A stretch of 64,000 bases of DNA from Monarcha castaneiventris obscurior. Lineage: Eukaryota; Chordata; Aves; Passeriformes; Monarchidae. This document shows, piece by piece, positions 1-16,100 of this stretch. The position numbers and the translations under genes were made by a program. A model generated the notes under the pieces. It saw nothing but the letters and a program-made list of their open reading frames with translations. It was not told the origin of the DNA and did no database searches. Position 1 is the first letter of the stretch. Each line of letters starts with the position of its first letter. The stretch spans positions 9,486,001 through 9,550,000 of the forward strand of contig JAMPIT010000174.1 of assembly GCA_026261815.1 (NCBI GenBank), in the 5' to 3' direction.

Positions 1-148
1 CATAGAATGTTAAGAGATTGGAAGGGTCCTTAAAGATCATCTGATCCCAACACCCCCCCACCATGGGCTGGGACACCTCCCACTAGAGCTGGTTGTTTAA
101 GGCCATATCCAAACTGGCTTTAAACACTGCCAGGGTTGAGTTCAAGGC
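1..148 (-). repeat. CR1 LINE 3' end fragment
   Basis: The bases from catagaatg through ggaagggtccttaaagatc, then a run of C, ccatgggctgggacacctcc and the following 60 bases match the reverse complement of the avian CR1 3' end: the tail octamer, the gatcatct block and the cagggacacc block. Similarity fades by about 148. The element is a short 5'-truncated copy with several small changes. It may extend beyond base 1 only by tail repeats. Confidence 0.85.
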
Positions 149-2920
149 CTAACCATATCTGGTTTAGTTCACTTGTCTAACCTGAGTTGTCTTATCCTGA
201 TTTAAAACGGGTATTGAGTAGTTCTCTGCATCCTGGTTTCAGAGAGAATACTCTTTCAGCGCAAGTGAAAGATGACCTCTGACCTAGAAGGCTGAGAAAC
301 CCATGGTCCTGTGCACTGCACTGCTGGGGCCAGTGCTGCCAGTGTGAACAGAAAGCAAACAACAGAAAAACTCAAGGTCAAGGACTCTCTATAATGGTTT
401 TACTGGCAATTATGCCTCTGTAACAGAGCAAATATTGTAGACACATTTTTAAAAGGAAAACATTGCCACCTGTTTTTCAATTTTTTTCCTCTTTGTGTTA
501 CAACCTAGTCATTGGAAATTAAGGCTATGCTGCCTGCAGTTGGCTTTCCCTCTCTATTTGTCTGCACAAGAATTTGACCAAACAGTGCTGCTTTTGCTGT
601 GTTGGCATCTGTTGCAAAATTTGTAATAAGTTCATGGCTAGGTGCACTCATTAAGTGAACTTTTGGGCAGTGGTACAGTCAGTTAAACATTACCACTGTA
701 TACTAAGGACTGCAAAGTACAGTGTTAGGACAGCTAACCTGTACTCTGAGACTATGTACAGACCTTAAAAACAAAATACTGCCCAGAGCAGAAAATTTTG
801 AATACCAATGCCCTTGAAAGGTAAGTTTGTGATTCAAAAACTAGTTAAGTTATATGAAAATAAGAAAACAGTTGAGACCAGTTGCCCTCCTAGGCATGAA
901 TTCTAGAGACAGAGTAAAATTGCACTAAAAAAAGATTCACCACGATTATGATTGAGGGGAAATCTGGGTTGCCACCTATGTGATGGTATCCTTTTTATTT
1001 GACTGGCTATGGAAAATCCTTTAGCTAGCCACATATAATCCTGTCTGCATTTGATAATTTCTTTTCTTTTTTATAAATACCCATGTTTCAGAAGGACTAC
1101 TTTCATACAATTTTCAAGACCATTTTGAAGAAAATATGCCAATTGGGCACTATGGAGTTGTTTTTTTTTCGGTTTTTTTTCTACCACTACTACTGAAAAG
1201 AGTCCTCCACACTCCAAGAAAATGCCAGCTTACCTGGCAATTCAGCAGCTGCCATCTGTAACACTATACTATATTTCAAAATGCAGTTTTTACTTAGTTA
1301 AATATACTCACTATGAATACAAGAATGACCTAAGAATTTAGCCACCTAAAGTGACCCAGAAGATGGAGAAGCCACAACAGAAAGAAAAGGTAGTATTGTT
1401 TACAGGTTCCAAACTGCAGTCTTTGTGGTTGTAGTGTTACTTTTTGAATGACAAATTTGATCTGTGAGTACTGCATTTTACTTGACACAGAAGAACACTT
1501 TATTATTGTTTTGATTAAAAACAGAACAACCTTGAAAGCTACTCATTGTGCCCATATTGCTGACAGACAGTATCTATTACATGCGTGTAGTAGTTGTAAT
1601 ATTGTTGTATTTTCCTTCTTCTTTAACCTGGACCTGTGGCACTAATGAGCATGGACTGGGGTTATAATAAGTATTTTCTTATGCTAATGATGCTCCCAGA
1701 CATCCTTGGAAGAGGGATTTAGGCTCAAAACTTTTCTGTACTTTTCTGTACTTGCATTTCCACTTCAGCTGTGATATTTCTCACCATTTTCAGACAAAAC
1801 TAATTCATCATAAATCTCACATAAATGTAACATTTTTTGTTTTTTGCATACAGGTAATAATTTTAAAATGTTTTTCTCTACCTTCCCTTCTGATAAGTTG
1901 CAAATGGAACTCCTGAATTTAAGAATTTATATTTATTTATCTTCAGCTTCAAAAAAAAAAAGGGGGATGGAACTGCTTGAACAAATTTTATTAGGTGCAG
2001 CTTTTTAAAGCTTCATTATTTAATGCTATGAAAAAAAACCATACTGTAACAACTCAGCTTTCAAACAGCATCCACTCATTACCATACAAATAGCACAGCC
2101 ACTTACTCAGTATACCTTCCTCTGCCTATCATTCCAGTGTCAAGCCTGTAAGTTCAAAAGTGCACCCCTTTTTTGCCAAAACCAGAAGACCTATTTTGTC
2201 CACTAAGCAATTATTTTATGAGGGAAGAATAATGGAACTTCAGTCCATTTTAAATGATATATTGTCTGTCAGCCAAGTAGATCTGTTCTGAAAAGCATGG
2301 CCCTGACAGTCGGACACGGCTTGCGTGACTCTCCTAATTTCATGTCTACTGAGGAAATAGGTGGATACTCTCAATACAACAAAAATTATTTTAGAGGTTT
2401 CCATATATTTTGAATATTGACTTATGTGACAAAAAACACATATGCAAGACAGTACAAACTTTCATTGCCATGCCTGTTGCATTCAAACAAAATCTAGTCT
2501 ATACATTCTTCTGTTGTCCTATTGTATTCTAAAGCCAATGGTATTATTACATAATGGATATGTGAAACACAAGGCAGATCAAACTGTCTCTGTTGGACAT
2601 CCACTGAATCAGCCCAGAAAACTGGGGTTTTTTTCTCTTTAAATTTGTGCTTTCTAAAACTACAGAAGAAATAAGATTATTATCATTCTAGAGCCAGAAT
2701 TTATGAAATTACAACTTTGAAAACACCACGAAAATATCAGTGAATTCAAACAGTTGAATTTCTCAGCAGTAATATGGACGACTTGAACCAAGCCACAAAT
2801 CTATTTACAGAAAGGCTGCTTTATCCACAGACGACTTCCCCATGCATTGCAAAGGGCCTCAGCAGCACTCACTCAGACAGTCTATTGCACTAAAAAGCCA
2901 GGTTTGTCCATCTCCACCCT

Positions 2921-5980
<3,060 letters not shown>

Positions 5981-5984
5981 ATTC

Positions 5985-6200
5985 CCAGGTCGCCCACAGT
6001 GGAGGAGCTCAGGATGATGCTCAGGGACCACCGGCGCCCATCGCGCCATTCCACAAATCCCCCGGCGCTGTCCTGTGGCTCAAGAGCTGGAGCTCAGAGG
6101 GAAGGAGCTCCTCCAGGCCACATCCTGCTCACTGCATGTGACAGCAGCAGGAAGCACTGTTGTGTGTCAGAGGTGTTATACAGCTCAAGCTTTAGGAACC
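5985..6200. other. CpG-rich patch of unknown nature
   Basis: Inside very AT-rich intron, this stretch is GC-rich and carries a cluster of CpG dinucleotides (for example ccggcgcccatcgcgcc near 6030-6048). It is preceded on the plus strand by a good acceptor-like tract, cttttcccttattcccag. Plus-strand frames of 60-87 codons and a 122-codon minus frame cross it, but I recognise no protein. It could be a retroelement fragment, a small CpG-rich regulatory element or an exon of a noncoding RNA. The sequence does not decide between these. Confidence 0.35.
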
Positions 6201-6259
6201 CAACCCAGAGACCATAATTCAAAGGGTTCTTTGGCCATGGTCACAGGACGAGGCTGACA

Positions 6260-8955
6260 ACTGCATGATGGAGCATTCACTGGCTAGCTGCCATGCAGTG
6301 CTTTGATGGTTTTGGTTTTTTTCTTTTGCTGGCTTGAGGCCTGTGCTCTGTTTCAGTTTCATTTCACTCCAATGAATCCCTTTGCTTTGCTAGCTGAGAA
6401 ACACAGGATGTGAATTAAATACTTCCAGTAATGATCTCTTGCATAATATATGTGTGGCTTAGGTACAGCTACCAATCATGACAACAAACTCATAACCATG
6501 ACTGAAGTTGATTCCAGACATTATAAATTAAGACATACTTGGATGAACTAAAAACTGCTCTGTTTGCAGGTTATACTTACGAATTTAATGAGCAAAGTAT
6601 ATCTTTTTACAGTGTTCTAGTGCATTTCTCTCATGTTTGCTTGTCTTTATAAAATCTAGTAGCTAAGTCCAATCAGAAAAGAAGTACAATAAAGAATACA
6701 CAGAAAAAAGAGTACTGAATAGTTTGTAGCTCATTAGAAGATTTAAACCTGAAGATAATTGCCATTTCCAAGAAAATGGCAGGGATAAAGGTTTATAATT
6801 TTCTCTAGTCCTAAATATTGTAACTGTTATTTTGTAACTTCCTGTTTGCTAACTTGCCGATGCTCCAGCTGGAGTCTACACTTGCATTATATTTTCCATG
6901 AAGGACTAGTTGTAAACACGAACATCCCTCTTGTTTCTGCAATGGTAGCTCTAAATAATTTGGTTTACCCTTAACCACAATTCCTTTTGCCCTCTCACAA
7001 GTTCAGTGATATTTTATTGTAAAAAACTTCAGAAAAATATCTTTAAGAAAGCCTTCATTAAAGAAAAAGCTATGATTACCACTACTCCATATGAAGTCTT
7101 TGTTTGCAGTATAAATTGAACTTTTTAAACAAATGAAACGTCTTATTTTTGTACTTGATTAATAAAAATCTCAGGCATTTAAAACTTATGAGCCAGTGTA
7201 AGATGATTTACTTTAATAGTTTTGTTAACTGGCAACAGTTAACCAGAAAAATCACTTTTAAGAGAGCATATGAAATCCTAGTAATATGAAAACTCTTGGT
7301 TGGATTTTATAAGGATTCCTTATTAAAATACAGCCAATAGCTAAGCCTATTATTTAAGGGATATTATACTCAACAAACCTATCTATCAGAGTAGTATAAA
7401 GATGAGTGTTGGCATTTCAATAGTCATGGTATAATGGGCATATTAAACAAAGGATGTTCCTTCAGGTTTCCATGTAAAATATGTAGTCACCATAACAGTA
7501 CAATAAAACTTAAGTAAATTATAAGAAGCATGTATTACACTCCCAGTCATCAGCTGAAGATCACACATTTTGTTTCTAAAGCATTTCTATCCCTAGATTA
7601 AGCTGTGCATCATTTTTGCACTTCTGCCTGCCTTTCACCACTACCTTCAGCCAAGTCTGCCATCTGACTTATTTGCAAAGTCTCAAGCCATTAGGGATGA
7701 GCCATGATCTATGAGCATGACTGTGGAATGTGTGGCATGATAAAGTGTGATGGAGAGCCAAGAGGGAAGTATGCAAGAAAATTAGACTTCTCAAGGAGAA
7801 AATTAATTTCTCTCATATTTGGGGCTACTCCAATAAATTCTATTCCATGATCCTTTAATGGAGATCTAAACAAATTTCAAGACTAAAGGCTTTGGAAAAA
7901 ATTAGGTCTTGGTGTTTTTTCATGTGCTGTATACGATGAAAAACATTTTAAGATATAATTTATTGATGGGAAATGGCCTTCTCTTTCATAGCCTGCTATT
8001 TTGTAGTCTTTCTCTTTGGATATGGATTATGTTACTAACCTTTTTGCTTATTGATCTTTTATATCATACACATGTATCATATTTATAACACTTAGACTTG
8101 CATTTTTAGCTTTATCCTTTGATTTCTTCCTCCTAGCACTTTAAGTTCAAAATTTTAAAATATAGGACTATAGAACTTACAGGTTAAATTACATGGGGAT
8201 GGCACTACATACAGACTGTATTAAAAAACCTGCAAGAAATTCTAGCCAATGAATTATTTTCTCCACTATGAGAATTCATATTTGGTTGTATGTCTCTTTA
8301 CAAATATGTAATTCCCTAATATCTGCAGACGATATATTCCATCTGCTCTGCTCAGACCAAGAGACAGGCTGAGGCTTGCACACTCATTGATCTTCACAGT
8401 GGAGAAAGTTTCCACTTTGTTGCTGGGGATAGAGGAATCCTCGTTACCTAAGGCCACCCCGGGTTAAATTCACCACTGTGTTACACCTGCCTTTGCTGTA
8501 CCTTCTGTGCTAGTCTGAGGACCAGATAAACAGAATACCCTGGAGCAGCCACACATGAGACCAGTACCACAGGGGAAGACTGATTCTAGGAACACTGTGA
8601 AAGCATATCATGCCCTGGATTTATTTTCTTAGTTTTTGTGGCTAGCCTCAAGCCTCTGTTTGAAATGTGAAGACACGAGTGCGCACTGTGCTGGAAGCAA
8701 CAATGTGGTTTGTAATGATACAGAGAGGCTGTGTCAGCAGGAGAACCAACTGAGCCAAACACATCTGCATTTTGTACTTTACCTCAGATAACTGAATTTG
8801 GTTCTTATTACAATATAGAGCTCCACTCCTCATGAGTACTGTTATGATCTGGTCTAAACCCAGAAGAGCAAAGAAAATTAAGTCTCTGTGTATAAAGCGG
8901 AAAGAACTTGAAGGTTCAAAATATACCCAAAAACCAGATTAAAACAAAATGAGGT
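6260..8955. other. MAGI2: Intronic sequence, no gene seen
   Basis: AT-rich intron with no recognisable repeat family, RNA gene or exon. The short minus-strand frames at 8266-8457 and 8648-8833 are unremarkable. Confidence 0.6.
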
Positions 8956-8959
8956 TGGA

Positions 8960-9760
8960 AGTTGATGCCAAAAAATTTATGTATTTTATTTAATAGTGAA
9001 AGAGGCAAAGAGAAAGACAGAGAAAAGAAAGAAAGAAAGAAATAGGGAAAGAAATGTGTGTGGGGGGTGGGGGGACAGGGAGAGGTGACAGGGGTTAGGT
9101 GGAAGCATATCACCCTTCCAAGGGTCCCAATGATGTCTCGTTGCTCCCCTCCACCTGGTCTGCTGTGGTGAGGGTCCCCTGTTGCTGCCACGGCCATGGT
9201 CACGGACATGCCATGTCACCACATGCCAAGGACTATAGAATCCTGTGGATTGAGAGATGCATTGGGCAGGTGGGAACGCCCACGCACGGACCTTGCAGGG
9301 GGCCAGTTTGGCACTGTCCCTTGCAACACTGAGGGTCTGTTGCATCACCTCTGGTGCAGGGTCTGGGGACCCCTTTGGGGAGGGCCTTGATGGGCCATGT
9401 CACCCCGTGTCCTTCATGTGGATGCAGCTTCTCCCCAGGTGAAGGGCCCCTCAGCTGGGCTCCTCTGCACAGTGGAGGACAGGCAGTCACTATGCCTCTC
9501 ACCAGAGGCTTTTCCAACAGGCACTCAAAGGCTCTCTCGACTCACCCTTTGGTGCAAGGGTCTGTTCTAGCCTGGCAGCTGATAGCCCTGGGGCTGTGGC
9601 CTCCACTCCTGAGGTGTTAAGCTTGTGCTTTGTGAATGTATTCTTCTCCCTTAGCCCAGACCTGAGTCACTTTATCTTATCTTCATCAGCAATCGGTCCA
9701 GGGCCTCTTGGAGCCCCATTCAGGGTTCGGTAGTCTTCTCTGCAGCTTTTGTAATACCAT
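8960..9760 (-). mobile_element. Probable LTR-retroelement remnant (solo LTR or 3' end)
   Basis: A GC-rich block of about 800 bp sits abruptly in AT-rich intron. On the minus strand it reads as a GC-rich body, then a long pyrimidine tract (about 9110 down to 8995), then AATAAA at 8985-8990, and it ends close to a CA (plus-strand TG at 8963 or 8966). This layout is typical of the R/U5 end of avian endogenous-retrovirus LTRs. I could not find a convincing target-site duplication or the TG start, so the high-coordinate edge is uncertain. The overlapping frames of 60-120 codons on both strands are by-products of the base composition. No intact viral gene is present. Confidence 0.45.
9021..9043. 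repeat. (GAAA)n-rich purine tract
   Basis: About five GAAA units inside a longer purine-rich run (9000-9055), followed by a G-rich run at 9061-9078. It belongs to the pyrimidine-rich arm of the probable LTR when read on the minus strand. Confidence 0.8.
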
Positions 9761-12700
9761 TTTGAAAGTCCTTCATGAAAATGTCTAAGTCATAAACTAT
9801 AATATTTCAGTCTCTGACAGCTACAGAAACAGTCTTCCAGTGCAAAGCCAGCTTCAGCACCTTCCAAAGCCTGCTAGTAGCATGAAACATGGACTTTCTA
9901 ATCTCAAAGTTACCCCAAGTTAACTTCAAAAAGTGGACATTTACCCAGTAAAACCATTTTGTACTTTTGCTATTTAGAGGTACTTTGGTTTGTTCTCTTC
10001 AGTTAAGGTACTGCTCAGCACGGTTCCAGACTGAAGTTTCTGAAAAGTGCCACGATTTAACTGGCTGGTAAAAAAAAGTCCAGCTGCCATTCCTGTAACA
10101 GAGAGGACAGTTTGGGGCACTTTGCTTTCAGAATACCCATCTCTTATTTGGTGTTCCAGTTAATAGGTGCATAAATAAAGTGATGCTGCTGTTCCCTACA
10201 AAGCCTGTCTGGAAATGAACTGCCTTTTACTCTAGTTTTCTAACTTCACTAAAGCTAATTATGAGCCAGCTGTTTGTAGATGCTTCCAGTTTATCAATGA
10301 TTTGATTGATAACTTACACACAAACGTTAATGAGTGCTACTGAGATATTTAAAAGACTGATATTGTTCCTACAAGACTTGCTGCAAGGCAAATAATTATT
10401 TTTACAGATGTTTTTGACAAACATAAAATTTTAAGAGATAATACATTTATTTATAAAGTGAGAATGTCAAAAACCACACTCATCCTGTGCAGTCATACAG
10501 AAGCCAGCAATATTTGCACAGATAGTTTTCTCTTGAAATTTGTACATATTTACAGAAGTCATTACTAGCAGTCAAATATTACCTGGCATTCAGATGCTCC
10601 CACTCACAGAAATCTCTTTTTATTTGGTCAAAGGGTGTCACAACAGAGTATGAAACTTGCTAATGGCAATGTTTGTTACGGAACCGAGCTCTCAGATACA
10701 GCTCCCAAGGAAAGTTCTAGAAAGTGACTTCAAGAAGTCAGTTGGAAAAGGGAAATAATACATCTTTTGGTATTCTTCTAAAGACAAAGCCTCTGAAAAC
10801 TGATGGCACATAAAGATGAAAACTCACAGAATAAGTTTAACCAAAGACTAAATGTAACATACTAAAAACATTTGTACAGACTACTAAGGCTATTTTTAGC
10901 TCCAGAAAAACACTTATATAGTTATTTGAGTTGGATATATTTCCAGGAAGGTGTTTTGTATTCTGGGAAAATCTACATTAGTCACAAATGTCCAACGGAC
11001 AAATTTAGCTAATGAGGAAAAAAAAAAAGTCATAAAGAGGTAAGAATTTTATTTTTAATCAAACTGCAGCAAAATATTTTTTCATCTGTATACTTGGAAA
11101 ACAAAAAACACCCATGTGCTGCTTACTGACATGTTCATTAGAAAAAAAAGAGACAAATTGACTTCTCTGAAAAATGCAGCATTAATCTGTGATACACAAT
11201 GATGGTGATAATGAGAGCCTCCTTCGTTCTGGCTGGGTACAAATAATGCCTCAGTGCATCAGTGTAACTCTCAGTGCTTTAAGGGTGAGCCACCCAGCAC
11301 TGAAACCCTGCAACCTCCCTTGGGATCAGCTGGTGGATGCCCAGAACACCTGGAAGAAGGGCCTGCTCAAACAGTATTCCTCAGGAAGCAGGCACACACA
11401 TCGTACTTGTAACAAAAGCCACCTCTGCTGTCCACATCCAGAGCCCCTGCAGTCCCCTCTGAGCTCCCTTCTGGGCCACCTGCCCCTAAAACCCGGTGCT
11501 GGGACCTGAACTTCAGTCTTCAAGAAGATTGTTACAAGTTTTACTATTCAAGCAAAAGCAGAATTTATATGTTCAAATTTCTCTTCCAGTGGACAAAAAT
11601 CCTCTTGTCATTGCTTTGCAATGGGTAAAGCCAGCTCCTCGCAAAAGTAGACAGAAATTGCTCCTCACCTTTAATGAAAAAGTTACTGTTCTGTTTAAAA
11701 CCCTTTTTCTATTAATACATCAGTACAACTGTTCATCTGCTAGGGACACAAATATTCTTTTTCTCTAATACTCTTTTCATTTTATCTTCTTTGTGAAAGA
11801 CAACTGTGATGAAACTTTGAGGTCTGACATGTATTTAAATAAAATATGAAAGCCTGAATTGGAATAGTGGCATAATTTTACCAGACTTGAATTATTTGAA
11901 AGGTATTTTACTTAAATCATAGCTGCACAATTTTAATTGCTTGAGATAAAGACTTATTTTCCTTACTTCTGGAAATAATATTGCCATATTAATAGGCTGT
12001 GAATTATGTGCTGACACGTTGTAAAAAGAAAAATTAATCTGGGTAAAAGAATCCCAGTAATACACAATTTATGAGGGAAGCAAGCTCACAGAGGTTACCA
12101 TTGTATGAGTTCCAATAATAGCTTAAAAATATGATTTAGGCTGGTATTTGAATCATGGCAGCCCAGTTTTTTAAAGTCTTTGTAGCATCTCAGTCTGACC
12201 TCATAATGTACCATGAAAAATCACTACCATAATGTATTACTTCATTGCTTTCTGATAAATAGCACAACAGCATTTTGCAGACTTTGTACTCAAGAAACTT
12301 ATCAATTGCAAACTCAATTTTGCAATAGATAATCTGAATTTTTCAGAGTTCACAAAATTATTGATAATGTCTGAGACTGAATTGCACATATGTTATCAAA
12401 TGTGTTTCCTTCCCTGAAAATGCTGTTTTCCAGAATCAAGTGTCATGGCATTCATATCTAGTCAGAAAAAGTGTAAAATGCTGAGAAAAATTAAAAGAGG
12501 AGATGCTTTACAGCTATTTTTCAACAATGGGAAATTAAGGCAACACAAAACATGCATATAAGCCTGAGGCTGAGCAGGTATCCTCCAGTTTTATAAATCA
12601 CACAATAGTCAGCACCAGTAAGTGTCACAGCCCTCTCTATTTCATTTGTCTGGGATGTTCCTCTCAGCTTGCAGCCCACAGTGGTACCACCTTGCAGTTA

Positions 12701-13080
12701 TCACATAGGTTAATCAGGACAGTCAGAAAATTTCTCAGCACACAAAACCAAAACGAGTCATGCTGGAAACTGAGCAAGTAGCACTTCTCTCTCCAAGCCA
12801 AGTGCAGGTGAGGGCCTCGGCATGTTGAGAGGCCACTGGACCAGTGGATGCACTGTTTAGCCCTTGCAGGATAACACTGAAGTGATGATACGTGCTACAC
12901 ACCAAGAAACCTGCATTTCAGTCAAGAGAGAAGAGAGTGAAGACTGTGGAGTGCCTGAGGTCCTGGAATGAATTCTGCTCTACTAGTGGAAAAGATCATT
13001 ATTGGGCTTAAAAACAAAACAAACAAGAAATAACTAGACTAGCTGTAGACGTAATATTTAGAGCTGTACAAGAAGAGCAT
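9761..13080. other. MAGI2: Intronic sequence, no gene seen
   Basis: Mostly AT-rich. A GC-richer patch at 11220-11520 has overlapping frames of 106 codons (plus) and 65 codons (minus) with no recognised domain. No repeat family was identified by eye. The first 200 bases may still belong to the LTR-element remnant. Confidence 0.5.
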
Positions 13081-13083
13081 ACC

Positions 13084-13129
13084 GTTAATTCCACTGAAAG
13101 GGAATTAACACCCTACTTAGGTGTTAATT
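13084..13129. other. Two overlapping inverted repeats sharing one arm
   Basis: The arm gttaattcc (13084-13092) pairs perfectly with ggaattaac (13101-13109) across 8 bases. The arm aattaacacc (13103-13112) pairs perfectly with ggtgttaatt (13120-13129) across 7 bases. The middle arm is used by both, so only one stem-loop can form at a time in single-stranded nucleic acid. In double-stranded DNA the same bases give several GTTAAT/ATTAAC homeodomain or HNF1-like half-sites. Whether it is functional is unknown. Confidence 0.7.
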
Positions 13130-13134
13130 AAATA

Positions 13135-16100
13135 TAACAGTATTTGTCATAAAAGCACTCAGCTCGAGGTACCAGAAAATTTCACATCAGAGAACTATTG
13201 CTCTGGATCACACTCTGGCTCATTATGTTTGATCGTCTGTCTCTGATAAACATGTCAAGGCAAAAAAGAACCATCAGAGTCTGGGTGTTCTGGCTGCTGC
13301 AATGTGGCAGGGCAGACTCACTAATTCTGCCTCTGAATCACTCCCACTGAGGATAAAATTCCTACAGTTGCTCTTTTCTACACATATGGAAAGGAAAATC
13401 TTCCTACTTGTCTCAGAGAGAAGCTAGAAGGATGAAATGAAAGCAAATAACCACAAAATACAATACAGAGATTTGTAGATGACAAAGCAAACAATTGCCA
13501 TGTACTTACTGCTGACAGAGTTTTCTAAGCAGTGCAACACCGTTCTTCACTTCTAGGCACAGACAGACTGCATGAGCCCATGTCTCTGTGTCAGACAAAA
13601 ATAGTAGATCCCCAGCATGCAAACACCACGTAGCTTCAAATTAGCCTGTTCTTAAAAACCTACCAAAATGAGACTGATTTTTTAAAACAAAAAAATTGAA
13701 GTCCTTATAATGCCACTCAATAAACACTTCAAAATTAATGTATGCATAGCCAATAGAGCAATGTCTTTATGCCATCAAAGGTACCTTTTGTGTAGAATGG
13801 TACTTTAGCATGAAAGACAGCACTTGGTCTTGGAGCACTGAACCAGCTGCTCGGTGCATGAAGAGGCTGTTATATTCTGGGACAGTCTCAGTTGGTTAGC
13901 TGAGTCCCCTCGTGCTGATTTAATTAGCACTGCTGGAAAATGCAAATGACCAAAAGAGACACTGTGCATTGTGCAAAATTAGATTGTGAAAAATATGTGT
14001 GCTTACATAATATGTTTCAACAGCGAAATAAAATGCTCCTGTTCCCAGGAGCTGTAGGCAGGCAGATGGTGGGTACTCCAGCAAGATCATGCACTCTGCC
14101 TGCAGAGACACGATGCCCTCAACCTCTGGGGAAGAGGCTGCTGCTGCATTTCTCTAATACCCCAGCTTGCTGAGCCACAGAACAAAACACAGGATTACAG
14201 CTGGACTAAAATTGCTCACTCTGCATCCCCAGAAGCGGAAAGGTGTCACATCAGGGGACAAAAATGAGATGACAGAGCTGTAGGTTTACTTTGTTACCTT
14301 TCAGGCACATTGTCCCCATGGCTATGATGAAATCAATACAGTCTGTAATTCAGGAGTATGCTTAGTTGTTTTGCACAGAATTTATTACATTTTCACAGTT
14401 GTTACTTAATTAAAAGAGAAAACTAGAGGGCTAAAATCATGGGACAATAAAGAATTTGGCAAGCCACTAGGGTGTGCATTAATAGTTAAACATTTTGAGC
14501 TTTATCTGTGCATATTAAGGTCAATATCAGTCTACATATGGTACAAAGCCATTAAAAGAGCCTCAAATATGAACATTATCAAACAGGATGTCCCTGTAAT
14601 TTCACCTGCCTTTCTCTGTTGAGATTTTGATGCATACCCCATAAAATATTAGATCTGTACTTCCCCAATGCCATTTCCTTCATTTAATGCTACAGGCCCA
14701 ATATACTGTAAGTAAATTTTATATCGTATAAGAAATGCCAGCAGTCTAAAATTTACTTTTTTCTATTTTTAACATGCTTGACAGTATTAAAGTAGCACAC
14801 AGAGATAATGGAGAGATTTATGGTTTTAAATCAGGAAACTAGTAAAAATTTTCTGTTTCTCTAAGACTGCAATAAAAAAGGAAATTAAAACAATAAAAGG
14901 CCAGATTCTTGGATGCTTTTGCAGCTATAGTAAAGAAAATTTCAGTTCATCTCATGTATTCTTTTCTACACACTTCAAGACTGAAAGGAAACGGAATAAC
15001 TTCAGTACGTGGCTTGAATTATTTTACCTTTATCAATTTTGAAACACTACTGTGAGGCTTCTGGGACAAATACTGGTGAACTTGGGCCTCATATGCAGAA
15101 CAACGCTAGCGTGCAAGTCAGATTGTTTACTCATCCTATACTAACAAACTCAAATGATGGTAATGCCAGAGTAGGTCTGCATTCAGATTTTGGGGTATAA
15201 GGCGTCAGAGCAGAAAAAACAGATGGTTACATTTAGGGACTCTGCAAGTGTCTCTTTTGCTTTAGGAATACAGACAAAGGATGACGGCACAGGATGAAAC
15301 AGTGACTTTACAATGCATATTTCATGCAATAAATAAAACATATCATCCGCTGAACATTAAGAATGAGGTTTTTTGTTTCAGGAGTCCTTTCAGACTAAAA
15401 TGTGCTAAGAGTTCAATTTGAATGTCGAGGTTGCTTCTGAAGCCTCCTTGAGCTGCCAAGTGATGCCCCAAAACTGTAAGTTAGTTTAAATGATAGAAGA
15501 ACCTTAAAGATTGCATTGGACTTACTCTATGTGAAGTCCTCAGAAACTGCATGGACAATTGAAAAAATAATGCAGCTTGGGGATCAGTATTAATAGACAG
15601 CAGGTCCTACTGGCCCGGCCAGCCACGCTGAGTTCTCAGAGGAAGTGAAGTACACAGGACCAAGGCTCTTGGTGTCGCAAACAAGCAAGTATTGGGTCTG
15701 TATATATCTGCATGAACCTAATGCAACTATGTCTTTATAACTCTTTCTTGCAAGAGATGTCATGTGTAAAGAAATACCTCATAAAAAGGGAAACATCTAT
15801 ACGTGTCTGTATCAGTATAGCACAAGCCAACCACCCTAAGGACTTTCAGACTCTATAATAATGAGGGGAAAAATACTTTTGTTTGCAAAGAACATTATAA
15901 ACAAAAAATCATTTAGACCCCCTGCTAACGATGAGTTTTCTTTTGCACAAATAACAAGTTGCAATGGTGTCAGCATGTCAGTTTAACTCAGATTCAGAAC
16001 TAGTTTCTACATCAAAATAGCCAACTCCTGAGGGGGAACATCTAGAGCTGAGGAACTCTCTTGTTTTAACTGAGACAGTGAGAGAAGTGAAAATCATGTT

